Assembly: GCA_900552935.1 (NCBI GenBank)
Contig: USBN01000009.1
Coordinates: 1 to 41,225, forward strand
Direction: 5' to 3'
Origin: an uncultured Coriobacteriaceae bacterium
GTDB taxonomy: Bacteria; Actinomycetota; Coriobacteriia; Coriobacteriales; Atopobiaceae
Length of the DNA: 41,225 nt
Position numbers and translations under genes: made by a program. Shown here piece by piece: positions 6,712 through 14,426 of this stretch. The notes under the pieces were generated by a model, which saw only the letters and a list, made by a program, of their open reading frames with translations, did not search any database and was not told where the DNA came from. Position 1 is the stretch's first letter. The number at the start of each line of letters is the position of its first letter.

Positions 6712-8046
6712 ATGGCTAAATCCGACGTAACGGTATTCCTGAATGCGACGGTCCTCAATGGCACCGAGCATATGGAGCCGCAGCGTGGTATGGCGGTAAC
6801 TGTCGAGGGTGGCAAAATCGCCCGCATCGAGCCATCCGCCGTGGCTCGTGTTGCCGAGGGTGCGAAAACGATCGATCTCGATGGCGCATTTTTGTTGCCC
6901 GGCCTCATCAACATGCATGTGCATTTTTGCGGCTCTGGCAAGCCCGTGAGCTCGGGAGATGCCGGCAGTCTGATGTCGAAGCTGGACAATCCGGTGGGGC
7001 GCGCGATTTTGCGACGCATCATCAAGGGTTCTGCGCAGCAGCAGCTTGCCAGCGGCGTCACCACGGTGCGCGGCGCCGGAGACCCGCTCTTTGCAGACAT
7101 CGCCGTTCGCGACGCTATCGAGGCTGGTCGCTACGTTGGCCCTCGCATCGTCGCTCCCGGTACGGGCGTTACCGTTCCGGGCGGCCACGGCGCCGGCCTC
7201 TTCGCCATGGTGGCGGATACTCCCGAGCAAGCTGCCCAGCAGGTGCATGACATCGCCGCGCATGGTGCTGACGTAATCAAGCTCTTCGTGACGGGCGGCG
7301 TGTTTGACGCCACCGAGCCGGGTGAGCCCGGCGTGCTGCGCATGTCTCCCGAGATCGCGGCGGCGAGTTGCAAGGCGGCTCACGAGCTGGGCCTTCCCGT
7401 CATGGCACACGTCGAGAGCAGCGAGGGCGTACGTGTGGCTCTTGCCGCCGGCGTTGACACCATCGAGCATGGCGCCGAGATGGATGATGAAATCCGCGAG
7501 CTCTATAAGGGGGCTGCCGGGACGCAGCTGGCGGGTCGCCCGGCGTCTGTCACTTGCACGATCTCGCCGGCGCTGCCCTTTGTTCTGCTTGCGCCTGAGA
7601 AGACGCACTCGACGGAAGTGCAGAAGGTCAACGGCGACATCGTCTGCAACGGCATCATCAACAGCGCTCGCGAGGCGCTGGAGGCCGGCATTCCCGTTGG
7701 CCTTGGTACGGATTCGAGCTGTCCATACGTCACGCAGTATGACATGTGGCGCGAGGTTGCCTACTTCGCCAAGTATGCCGGCGTCTCCAATGCCTTCGCG
7801 CTTCACACGGCAACGCAGGTCAATGCCGGGCTTTTGGGTCTTGGCGACGTGACGGGCACCGTCGAGGTGGGCAAGGATGCTGATCTTCTCGTCGTTGCAG
7901 GCGACCCGCTCGTCGACCTTTCGGCTCTGCGCGCCCCGCTGCACGTGATGGCTCGCGGCAGGCTTGCGGATAAGCTCAAGGTCAAGCACATCGCCGAGCT
8001 TGATCGGGAACTTGACTGGATTCTCGACCAGCCTTGCGAGCGCTAG
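6712..8046 (+). CDS. Amidohydrolase (imidazolonepropionase / Xaa-Pro dipeptidase-like)
   Basis: 444 residues of the metal-dependent amidohydrolase superfamily. The binuclear site is complete: H69 and H71 (INMHVHF), K190 for the carboxylated bridging lysine (VIKLFVTGG), H233 (VMAHVES), H253 (IEHGAE) and D334 (LGTDSS). The N- and C-terminal beta-sandwich parts (VLPG-like entry LLPGLINMH; GTVEVGKDADLLVVAGDPL near the end) are intact. The pattern is closest to the subgroup annotated as Xaa-Pro dipeptidases or imidazolonepropionase-like enzymes; substrate cannot be assigned. Cytoplasmic. GGGGAG lies just before the ATG, and a terminator follows at 8088, so it is probably transcribed alone. Confidence 0.87.
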   Translation: MAKSDVTVFLNATVLNGTEHMEPQRGMAVTVEGGKIARIEPSAVARVAEGAKTIDLDGAFLLPGLINMHVHFCGSGKPVSSGDAGSLMSKLDNPVGRAILRRIIKGSAQQQLASGVTTVRGAGDPLFADIAVRDAIEAGRYVGPRIVAPGTGVTVPGGHGAGLFAMVADTPEQAAQQVHDIAAHGADVIKLFVTGGVFDATEPGEPGVLRMSPEIAAASCKAAHELGLPVMAHVESSEGVRVALAAGVDTIEHGAEMDDEIRELYKGAAGTQLAGRPASVTCTISPALPFVLLAPEKTHSTEVQKVNGDIVCNGIINSAREALEAGIPVGLGTDSSCPYVTQYDMWREVAYFAKYAGVSNAFALHTATQVNAGLLGLGDVTGTVEVGKDADLLVVAGDPLVDLSALRAPLHVMARGRLADKLKVKHIAELDRELDWILDQPCER

Positions 8047-8087
8047 GCTCTCATCGATTGCCCGCAGCGTAGCCGCGGGCTGATAGG

Positions 8088-8116
8088 GCGGCCCGTCGAG
8101 CGCGGGCCGCTTTTTT
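8088..8116 (+). terminator. Rho-independent terminator
   Basis: GCGGCCCG (8088-8095) pairs with CGGGCCGC (8103-8110) and is followed by six T. It ends the amidohydrolase transcript. Confidence 0.88.
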
Positions 8117-8621
8117 GTATCGGATGCGAGCTTCCACCTTGTGCTGCGAGCGGGCGGTTGCTTGCGACGCGGGCGGGTCATTCGCGGGCGGGCGGTTGCT
8201 TGCGACGCGGGCGGGCCTCGTCTTGCATCACGAGCGAGCTATCCGCGAGCGTGCGACTATTTGCGCCGCGGGCGGGGCTGCTTGCTTCGTGTGCGAGCCC
8301 CGTCTTATGCCGGGCGTGCAGCTCTTTGGATGGCGTTCCGCAGCTCATTTTGCTCTGCGCGGTCAACTTTTTTCCTCGAGTGCTCGAGAGCTTTCAACAC
8401 GAGACGCGAGGCTTGTACCTGCGGTGTCGGCGTTTGTTTGACGCGTCTTGGCATGTTTTTGCGTTTTCCGGTTTGGAACGTGTCTGATGCGGGTTTGAGC
8501 GCGTGGGACTTTCTTGGCGCGGAGGCCTTCGAGACCTTCTCTTCCCCGTACTCTCGGGATGAGCGGAGAGCGTGCGTTCATGGTGGCGCGCACGCCCTCC
8601 GCTTCATTCGAAGGGAGGAAT
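8117..8621. repeat. Gene-free stretch with direct repeats
   Basis: No gene is supported here; open frames lack ribosome binding sites and consist of Arg/Cys/Gly-rich translation of repeats. A 27-base sequence beginning CGGGCGGTTGCTTGCGACGC occurs identically at 8151-8177 and 8189-8215 (period 38), and weaker related units (GCG-C-GCGGGCGGG followed by TTGCTT) continue to about 8290. It looks like a small minisatellite. Confidence 0.65.
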
Positions 8622-9275
8622 ATGAGCACGTATGATCTGGTCCAGGAGGACGTCGCAGATGTGTTCGAGCGTTGGGCTGATAGGGACGCCCCATATTTCG
8701 AGACCTCACGACTCTTGTTCGAGTACCTCGTGATGCCCGCGGCGGAGTATCTGGAGAGCCCGCCGGAGTCGCTTCTCGAGCAGACGAGTCTTGCCTATAC
8801 GGAGTGGCTGCTGTTCGAGTATCCCATTGACGGCCTACATACGCCCATTGAGCTCTACGCGATGATGCCGCCAGACATGGTGTCGGAAAGCCGAGCGGGA
8901 CGCATCGAGCAAGTGGCGCGAACGCAGCGCTTCTCCCAGTTTGCTCTGGGGGAGAAGAACCCGAGGGAAGGAACGGTTTGCGTGCGAGATGTGAATACGG
9001 GAGATGAGCTCGAGCTGTGCTGCCCCGATGCGGCAACGCGCCACAGATGGAAGAGGGGGCTTCTGGGGACTCGGATTGCGCTGGTGAACGGCTCGTGGGT
9101 CTGCGTTGGGGGTGTGAAGTTCTATGACCGTGCGCCGGATGCGGACCCGAGCCTCAGGGATAGGCCGACGGACATTGACTGTGTCACGGGTAGCTTTTAC
9201 CTCGATCTTCTGCGAGAGACCATCGGGATTGACGGGGCGTATTTCGACAGCTTGAACCTGGTGCGCCTGGGATAG
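8622..9275 (+). CDS. Uncharacterised protein
   Basis: 217 residues, soluble and acidic, with no signal peptide or membrane segment. The ATG at 8622 was chosen because AAGGGAGG lies just before it. The order of features, a helical N-terminal half ending YTEWLLFEYPIDGLHTPIEL and then short beta-rich phrases (GTVCVRDVNTGDELELCCPD, LLGTRIALVNGSWVCVGG), recalls uncharacterised bacterial proteins that often accompany SEC-C zinc motifs; no SEC-C motif is present here. I do not recognise a function. It stands alone, about 220 bases before the deformylase homologue. Confidence 0.7.
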   Translation: MSTYDLVQEDVADVFERWADRDAPYFETSRLLFEYLVMPAAEYLESPPESLLEQTSLAYTEWLLFEYPIDGLHTPIELYAMMPPDMVSESRAGRIEQVARTQRFSQFALGEKNPREGTVCVRDVNTGDELELCCPDAATRHRWKRGLLGTRIALVNGSWVCVGGVKFYDRAPDADPSLRDRPTDIDCVTGSFYLDLLRETIGIDGAYFDSLNLVRLG

Positions 9276-9498
9276 ACGTGCTGTTCGCGAGGAATTGGAC
9301 CTCCCGCGGGGCCGTGCCTGAGGCAGCTTGCCCGCTCCGGTGCGTCCAAGAGCGCTGAAACGATCGCACCTGGTGCGCGTGGGATGAAGGGAGATGCTGC
9401 CGCTGCCGCACGTGCGGGTAATCCCGTATCATCGTGAGGATGAAAAGGCCGCGCTTGCCCGCGGGGACGGGCCGCGCGCTTCGATGAAAGGGAACCAC

Positions 9499-9915
9499 AT
9501 GATTAAGGACATCGTGAAGGACGAGGAGTTCCTCTCCAAGCCGGCGGAGCCCGCCACTCCCGAGGACGCGAATGTTGCCCAGGACCTGCTTGATACCATG
9601 GCTGCCAATGAGGATTGCGCTGGTCTCGCTGCCAACCAGATTGGTTCGACCAAGGCCATCATCGCCTTCCTTGGTGCCCATGGCTCGCAGGTTATGTACA
9701 ACCCCAAGATTGTTGCCACGATGGTGCCGTACAAGGTCAGCGAGGGTTGTCTCTCGCTCGATCGCGAGACCGTGGTCCAGCGTTTCCAGCTGATTCGCGT
9801 CCAGTTTGACGCCCTGGTCGACGGCAAGTTCGAGTCCCGTACGCGCAAGCTCACCGGCTGGGTCGCCGAGGTTGTTCAGCATGGTGTTGACCATTGTGCT
9901 GGCAAGCTGGTCTAA
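9499..9915 (+). CDS. Peptide deformylase family protein lacking catalytic Glu
   Basis: 138 residues, short for the family. Motif 1 is AGLAANQIG (Q47), motif 2 EGCLSLD (C84) and motif 3 QHGVDH (H128, H132). C84, H128 and H132 can bind the metal, but the family motif is QHExDH and the Glu that activates water is Gly129 here (codon GGT). Normal deformylases remove the formyl group from new proteins; this copy is predicted to be impaired or to do something else unless another residue compensates. The ATG at 9499 follows AAAGGGA. The gene has its own terminator. It is probably not the cell's only deformylase, but that cannot be seen here. Confidence 0.8.
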   Translation: MIKDIVKDEEFLSKPAEPATPEDANVAQDLLDTMAANEDCAGLAANQIGSTKAIIAFLGAHGSQVMYNPKIVATMVPYKVSEGCLSLDRETVVQRFQLIRVQFDALVDGKFESRTRKLTGWVAEVVQHGVDHCAGKLV

Positions 9916-9966
9916 CTGGTAGGTAGGTCTGGCGTCGGGCGCGCTGACCGCGCAGATGATGATGAG

Positions 9967-9995
9967 GGGACGGTTCCTTTGGGGCCGTCCCTTTT
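9967..9995 (+). terminator. Rho-independent terminator
   Basis: GGGACGG (9967-9973) pairs with CCGTCCC (9985-9991), followed by TTTT. It lies about 50 bases after the deformylase homologue. Confidence 0.8.
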
Positions 9996-10195
9996 CTGTT
10001 TGGCGGGTGTGGCCCGAGGCGACGCGGAGCGCCTGAAACCACGTGCGCTGCCGTGACATGGCCTTGGGGCTGGCCATGTGTGGACGCGAGGTGGTCGCGC
10101 GGGGGTCTCTCCGCGCGGGTCTGGCTAGCGCGATGCTCCCGTCGAGGCAAGCATGACTGCCGAAAGTCCATGCGCATGCGGAATGGGAGAAGGAA

Positions 10196-10257
10196 GTTCA
10201 ATTCAATGTGCTAGTATTACCGAGAAATTGAACTAATGATGCATATAGTTCAATTTC
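10196..10257. promoter_or_regulatory. GTTCAA / TTGAAC boxes upstream of HTH-aminotransferase
   Basis: In an AT-rich island within a GC-rich spacer, GAAATTGAAC (10224-10233) and GTTCAATTTC (10248-10257) form a perfect 10-base inverted repeat with a 14-base gap. A further GTTCAATTCAAT starts at 10196. Such repeats in front of a gene with an XRE-type HTH are good candidates for autoregulatory operators, and the AT-rich island is the likely promoter region. The rest of the 9996-10395 spacer shows nothing else. Confidence 0.55.
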
Positions 10258-10395
10258 AGTGCTATAGCGCATACAAAATGAACTTATGCGTTCGAAAGCA
10301 AGTTGTGCCCGTGGCAAGCTGAGGTCTGAGCGCAAGGCTCGGCGGCAAGCCGAGGCTCGGGAGCAAGGTCTGGCGACAAGGAGGCTTGGAGGATC

Positions 10396-11955
10396 ATGGG
10401 TCGGGAGAAGTTCTCGGAACGCCTTAGGCAGGCGATGGACGTGGCCGGACTCAAGCAGGCGGACCTCGTGCGCCTTGCTGACGAGCGCGGTTCGAAGCTG
10501 GGAAAGAGCCAGGTCAGCCAATACGTCTCCGGTAAGGTCACTCCGCGCCTTGCCACCCTTACCCTTGTTGCTGACCTTCTCGACGTGAGTCCGGCATGGC
10601 TCGACGGCACTTCTGCCGTTGGTGGCCCCTCGGGCGCTTCTGACGCGGCGACTGCACGAGCTACCGTGCGGCATGCGGCCGCCTATACCTCGAACGCTAC
10701 ATCTGACCAGCAGATTTCAAATAAAGGGAGCGTCCTCATGCGCCAGTTCAAGAAGTCCAACAAACTCGACAACGTGCTCTATGACGTCCGTGGCCCGGTC
10801 GTTGACGAGGCGGCACGCATGGAGGCGGAGGGCGAGCGAATTCTCAAGCTCAACATCGGCAACCCGGCGCCGTTCGGCTTCCGCACGCCCGACGAGGTCG
10901 TGAAGGACATGCGTCAGCAGCTCACCGAGTGCGAGGGCTACTCTGACTCGCGTGGCCTGTTCTCCGCTCGCAAGGCGATTATGCAGTATGCGCAGCTTAA
11001 ACACCTGCCCAACGTGGACATGGAGCACATCTACACCGGCAACGGCGTTTCCGAGCTCATCCAGCTGTCCATGCACGCCCTGCTTGACGACGGCGACGAG
11101 GTCCTCATCCCCAGCCCCGACTATCCGCTGTGGACCGCCTGTGCCACGCTTGCCGGCGGCAATCCCGTTCACTATATCTGCGACGAGCAGGCCGAGTGGA
11201 TGCCGGACATCGCCGACATGGAGTCCAAGGTCACGAGCCGCACCAAGGCCATCGTCATCATTAATCCGAACAACCCCACCGGTGCCGTCTATTCGCGCGA
11301 GGTGCTCGAGGAGATCGTCGATGTCGCCCGCCGTCACCAGCTCATGATCTTCTCGGACGAGATCTATGACCGTCTGTGCATGGACGGCGTCGAGCACATC
11401 TCCATCGCGTCGCTTGCTCCGGACCTGCCGTGCGTGACCTTCTCCGGCCTTTCGAAGAGCCACATGATCGCGGGCTACCGTATCGGCTGGATGATTCTGT
11501 CTGGCAACCTCCGCTGCATGAGCGACTTCATCCTGGGCGTGAACATGCTCTCTAACATGCGCCTTTGCTCGAACGTGCCGGCACAGTCCATCGTGCAGAC
11601 GGCGCTTGGCGGATACCAGAGCGTCGAGACGTACGTGCGTCCGGGCGGCCGCGTCTGCGACCAGCGTGACTTCATTTGGCGCGCGCTCAACGAGATCGAC
11701 GGCATCACGGCTGTGAAGCCCAAGGCGGCGTTCTACATCTTCCCGAAGATCGACGTGAAAAAGTTCAATATCACGGATGACGAGCAGTTCGCGCTCGACC
11801 TTCTCCATGACAAGAAGATTCTGATTACGCGCGGCGGCGGCTTCAACTGGGCCGAGCCCGATCACTTCCGCATCGTCTATCTGCCGCGCATCGAGGTTCT
11901 GGCTGAGTGCATGGATGACCTCGCCGACTTCCTGACCACCTATCGTCAGGAGTAG
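10396..11955 (+). CDS. XRE-type HTH fused to AlaA-type aminotransferase
   Basis: 519 residues in two parts. Residues about 5-72 are a Cro/C1-type helix-turn-helix (FSERLRQAMDVAGLKQADLV, then GKSQVSQYVSGKVTPRLATL). A Ser/Ala/Thr-rich linker follows to about 114. From Met115 the sequence is a full fold-type I PLP aminotransferase very like AlaA, the glutamate-pyruvate aminotransferase: LDNVLYDVRGPV, LNIGNPAPFGF, GNGVSELI, PSPDYPLWTA, INPNNPTGAVYS and SGLSKSHMIAGYRIGW, with the PLP lysine at K354. The enzyme part makes alanine from pyruvate and glutamate. The fusion suggests DNA binding that responds to the enzyme or its ligands. Met115 has its own ribosome binding site (10723-10730), so a free enzyme may also be made. 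GGAGGATC precedes the first ATG. Confidence 0.9.
   Translation: MGREKFSERLRQAMDVAGLKQADLVRLADERGSKLGKSQVSQYVSGKVTPRLATLTLVADLLDVSPAWLDGTSAVGGPSGASDAATARATVRHAAAYTSNATSDQQISNKGSVLMRQFKKSNKLDNVLYDVRGPVVDEAARMEAEGERILKLNIGNPAPFGFRTPDEVVKDMRQQLTECEGYSDSRGLFSARKAIMQYAQLKHLPNVDMEHIYTGNGVSELIQLSMHALLDDGDEVLIPSPDYPLWTACATLAGGNPVHYICDEQAEWMPDIADMESKVTSRTKAIVIINPNNPTGAVYSREVLEEIVDVARRHQLMIFSDEIYDRLCMDGVEHISIASLAPDLPCVTFSGLSKSHMIAGYRIGWMILSGNLRCMSDFILGVNMLSNMRLCSNVPAQSIVQTALGGYQSVETYVRPGGRVCDQRDFIWRALNEIDGITAVKPKAAFYIFPKIDVKKFNITDDEQFALDLLHDKKILITRGGGFNWAEPDHFRIVYLPRIEVLAECMDDLADFLTTYRQE
10723..10740 (+). promoter_or_regulatory. Internal ribosome binding site and start within the fusion gene
   Basis: AAAGGGAG (10723-10730) is placed 7 bases before an in-frame ATG (10738). 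Translation from it would start at MRQFKKSNKLDNVLYDVRGP, which aligns with the natural N-terminus of stand-alone AlaA enzymes. The site is as good as those of ordinary genes in this window. Confidence 0.6.
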
Positions 11956-12151
11956 CTCACCGTCTTGCTGCGGCGTTTCGGTGGAGGAATGCCGCAGCAC
12001 GCGTTGGCGCAGCTTACAGGCCATATACTAGTTCGCCGTGCTGGGCACCCCGGGAGGGGTAAGACGAATGACATAGATGATCAGAGTTGAGGAATCCGGC
12101 ACGCGGCGCGGGAGCGCCACATTCGCCCGAGGGGCGCAAGAAGGAGACACC

Positions 12152-13138
12152 ATGTCTGAGTTCGAGAATGACGAGATGCTAAACGACGAGGTCGAGACCA
12201 TGGCCGACGCTGACGAGGAGATCCTCGAGGCCGACGACGAGCTTCTCGACGAGACCGAGACCGATGACGTCGACGCCGCCGAGGCTGCCGACGAGACCGA
12301 GGACGTCCCCGCGCAGGATCCGGATGACGCCCTCTTCGATAAGGCCAACAAGGCCGCCCGCCTGCTTCGCTGCCGCCGCGCCGTCCAGCGCCGCGAGCAG
12401 GAGGAGAAGGGCAACCAGGCCAGCTCGCTGGTCCGCGCGCTCAAGCTCCTGCAGCTCAAGCCCAAGATGGAGCAGAAGGAGATGTCCGAGCTTCTCGGCA
12501 TGCGCCTTCGCGAGCTCGACGCCATGATGGCCGAGGCCGAGGAGAAGGACCTCGTTGCCCGCGTCGAGCCGTCTGAGCCCGACATGCGCAAGATCGTCGT
12601 CATGGCCGACGACGACGCCGTCGAGCGCGCCGAGGCCGAGGAGAGCAAGGGCGAGAACCTCGTTCCGGGCCTCTCCGACGAGGAGCGCGAGCAGCTCGTT
12701 GCCCTGCTCGACAAGGTCATTAACCCGCTCGTGGCCCTTGGTCTCGACGAGGACCGCGAGGAGCGCGGCGGTTTCCACGGCAAGCGCGATGACCGCGGCC
12801 CGCGCGGTGGCTTTGGCGGCCGCGGTGGCGACCGCGGCGGCGACCGCGGCGGCTTCCGTGGCGGCGACCGCGGCGACCGCGGCGGCTACCGTGGCGGCAA
12901 CGACCGCGGCGGCTTCCGCGGCAACGATCGTCCCGGCGACCGCGGTGGCTTCGGTGGCCGTGACTCCCGCGGTGGCGACCGCGGCGGCTATCGTGGCGGT
13001 AATGACCGCGGTGGCTTCCGTGGTGGCAACGACCGCGGCGGCTTCCGCGGCAACGATCGTCCCGGCGACCGCGGCGGCTACCGTGGCGGCAACGACCGTG
13101 GCGACCGCGGCGGCTACCGTGGCGGCAACCGCTACTAA
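12152..13138 (+). CDS. Winged-helix (MarR-like) protein with C-terminal RGG/DRGG repeat tail
   Basis: 328 residues in three zones. Residues 1 to about 65 are very acidic. About 66-200 is a helical, charged region whose LVRALKLLQLKPKMEQKEMS, SELLGMRLRELDAMMAEAEE and KDLVARVEP stretch looks like a MarR-type winged helix, followed by SDEEREQLVALLDKVINPL. From about 204 to the end is a tail of RGG, DRGGYRGGN, DRGGFRGND and RPGDRGG units with about 20 RGG triplets. RGG boxes bind RNA in many proteins and are flexible, so an RNA- or nucleic-acid-linked role is plausible; it is not established. AAGGAGA precedes the ATG at 12152. The gene has its own terminator and lies 196 bases after the aminotransferase gene. 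Confidence 0.8.
   Translation: MSEFENDEMLNDEVETMADADEEILEADDELLDETETDDVDAAEAADETEDVPAQDPDDALFDKANKAARLLRCRRAVQRREQEEKGNQASSLVRALKLLQLKPKMEQKEMSELLGMRLRELDAMMAEAEEKDLVARVEPSEPDMRKIVVMADDDAVERAEAEESKGENLVPGLSDEEREQLVALLDKVINPLVALGLDEDREERGGFHGKRDDRGPRGGFGGRGGDRGGDRGGFRGGDRGDRGGYRGGNDRGGFRGNDRPGDRGGFGGRDSRGGDRGGYRGGNDRGGFRGGNDRGGFRGNDRPGDRGGYRGGNDRGDRGGYRGGNRY
12896..13074 (+). repeat. In-frame direct repeat inside the RGG tail
   Basis: A 50-base sequence occurs identically at 12896-12945 and 13025-13074 (period 129 bases, 43 codons), within a longer array of GACCGCGGCGGCT-like units. Because the period is a multiple of three, recombination or slippage would change the tail length without breaking the frame. 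Confidence 0.85.
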
Positions 13139-13440
13139 GAGCGCTCCGCTCCCATAGCTCGTGACTGAAGGCGCCCGGGGCCGTATGGCTTCGGGCGCCT
13201 CTTGTTGTTGGCGTGGGGGTGGGCGAGCCTCGCGAGCGGTTTGGGCGGCTCGCCGTGGCGGCGGGCTACGCGCGTCGCACGGGCGATTCGGGCGGCGTGC
13301 CGTTGCAGTGGCTACACACGCCGCGTGGGCGATTCTGATACTCTACCGCGTTGGTGGGTATAACGTCGTGATATGCTGCAACCTTTAGTCCTCGTGCAGT
13401 ATTTACAGCACTGCGGGACGAATTGAAGGGAGGGGCAACA
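13139..13440. terminator. Terminator and spacer before the cation transporter
   Basis: AGGCGCCCG (13169-13177) pairs with CGGGCGCCT (13192-13200) with a GGCC/GGCT inner stem, followed by CTTGTTGTT; this ends the RGG-protein transcript. The rest of the spacer has no gene. A small hairpin (GTGCAGT...ACAGCAC) lies about 40 bases before the transporter start; I recognise no riboswitch. Confidence 0.75.
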
Positions 13441-14415
13441 ATGACCGATTGGCTTTCGCGCGTGTTCGTGCGCGATTATGGTCGTGTGAATGATCCGGGC
13501 GTGCGCGTCTCCTATGGCATCATGGCGGGCGTCGTCGGCATTGTGCTGAACGTGGCCCTTTGTGTCGCGAAGGCCGCCGTGGGCGTGGCGGCTGGCTCGG
13601 TCTCGATCGTTGCAGACGCCGTCAACAACCTCTCGGATGCTTCGAGCAACATCGTGACGCTTACGGGTTTCAAGCTCGCAAGCAAACCTGCCGACTCCGG
13701 CCATCCGTACGGCCACGGGCGCTTCGAATACCTCGCTGGGCTGGTTGTGGCCGTTCTTGTGACCGCGGTTGGCTTTGAGATCATTCGCGGTGGCATCTCG
13801 CGCATCATCGATCCCGAGCCTGTCGAGGTGAGCCTTCCGCTGCTCGTCGTCATGCTGCTCTCCATCGCCGCAAAGGCGTGGATGATGAGCTTCAACACGA
13901 AGCTGGGAGACCGCATCGAGAGCGAGACTTTGGCCGCCACGGCGATTGACTCGCGCAACGACGTCATCACCACGACGGCGGTTCTCGTGTGCGCGCTTGT
14001 CTCGCGTTTCACGGGTCTTGAGCTTGACGGTTGGGCGGGCCTTGCCGTTGGCATATTCGTGCTGGTGAGTGGCCTCGCGCTTGTCCGCGATACGGTGAAC
14101 CCGCTCCTGGGCGAGGCACCTTCTCAAGAGATGGTCGACCGCGTCGTGGCCCTCGTGCTGGCGACCCCAGGCATCCTTGGCGTGCATGACCTCATGATCC
14201 ACGATTACGGCCCGGGGAGGAAGGTCGCGAGTGCCCACGCGGAGATGGACTCTCGCACGAGCTTGCTTACCGCGCATACGACGCTCGACGGCATCGAGCG
14301 TCGTGTCGCGTTCGAGACGGGCATCACCCTCACGCTGCACTGTGACCCAATCGATGTGAGCCAGGTGCGCAAGCGTCCGAAGGCCGGCGGCACGCCTGCG
14401 GGTCAGCGCAGGTAG
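13441..14415 (+). CDS. Cation diffusion facilitator family transporter
   Basis: A 324-residue inner-membrane metal/proton antiporter with about six membrane segments (from about residues 27-46, 50-65, 95-113, 130-148, 175-190 and 197-213) and a C-terminal cytoplasmic domain. SVSIVADAVNNLSDASSN in segment 2 and the following HPYGHGRFEY are hallmark CDF sequences. In segment 5 the metal site reads DSRND (DxxxD), without the His that marks zinc-only exporters, and segment 2 pairs D59 with N63. This favours manganese or iron over zinc, but that is inference. AAGGGAGG lies before the ATG at 13441. It converges with the engB gene, whose end is only 11 bases away. Confidence 0.9.
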   Translation: MTDWLSRVFVRDYGRVNDPGVRVSYGIMAGVVGIVLNVALCVAKAAVGVAAGSVSIVADAVNNLSDASSNIVTLTGFKLASKPADSGHPYGHGRFEYLAGLVVAVLVTAVGFEIIRGGISRIIDPEPVEVSLPLLVVMLLSIAAKAWMMSFNTKLGDRIESETLAATAIDSRNDVITTTAVLVCALVSRFTGLELDGWAGLAVGIFVLVSGLALVRDTVNPLLGEAPSQEMVDRVVALVLATPGILGVHDLMIHDYGPGRKVASAHAEMDSRTSLLTAHTTLDGIERRVAFETGITLTLHCDPIDVSQVRKRPKAGGTPAGQRR

Positions 14416-14426
14416 ACCTCGCGGCC

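Noticed and set aside
6709..8181. Minus-strand open frame of 490 codons opposite the amidohydrolase
   Set aside because: The plus-strand gene has a complete metal site and RBS; the antisense text shows none.
8151..8290. Possible CRISPR array
   Set aside because: The repeats have an 11-base gap, no unique spacers of regular length and no cas genes nearby; the other direct repeats in the window have only two copies.
13201..13440. Manganese riboswitch (yybP-ykoY) before the cation exporter
   Set aside because: I could not find its conserved core; only a small hairpin near the start.
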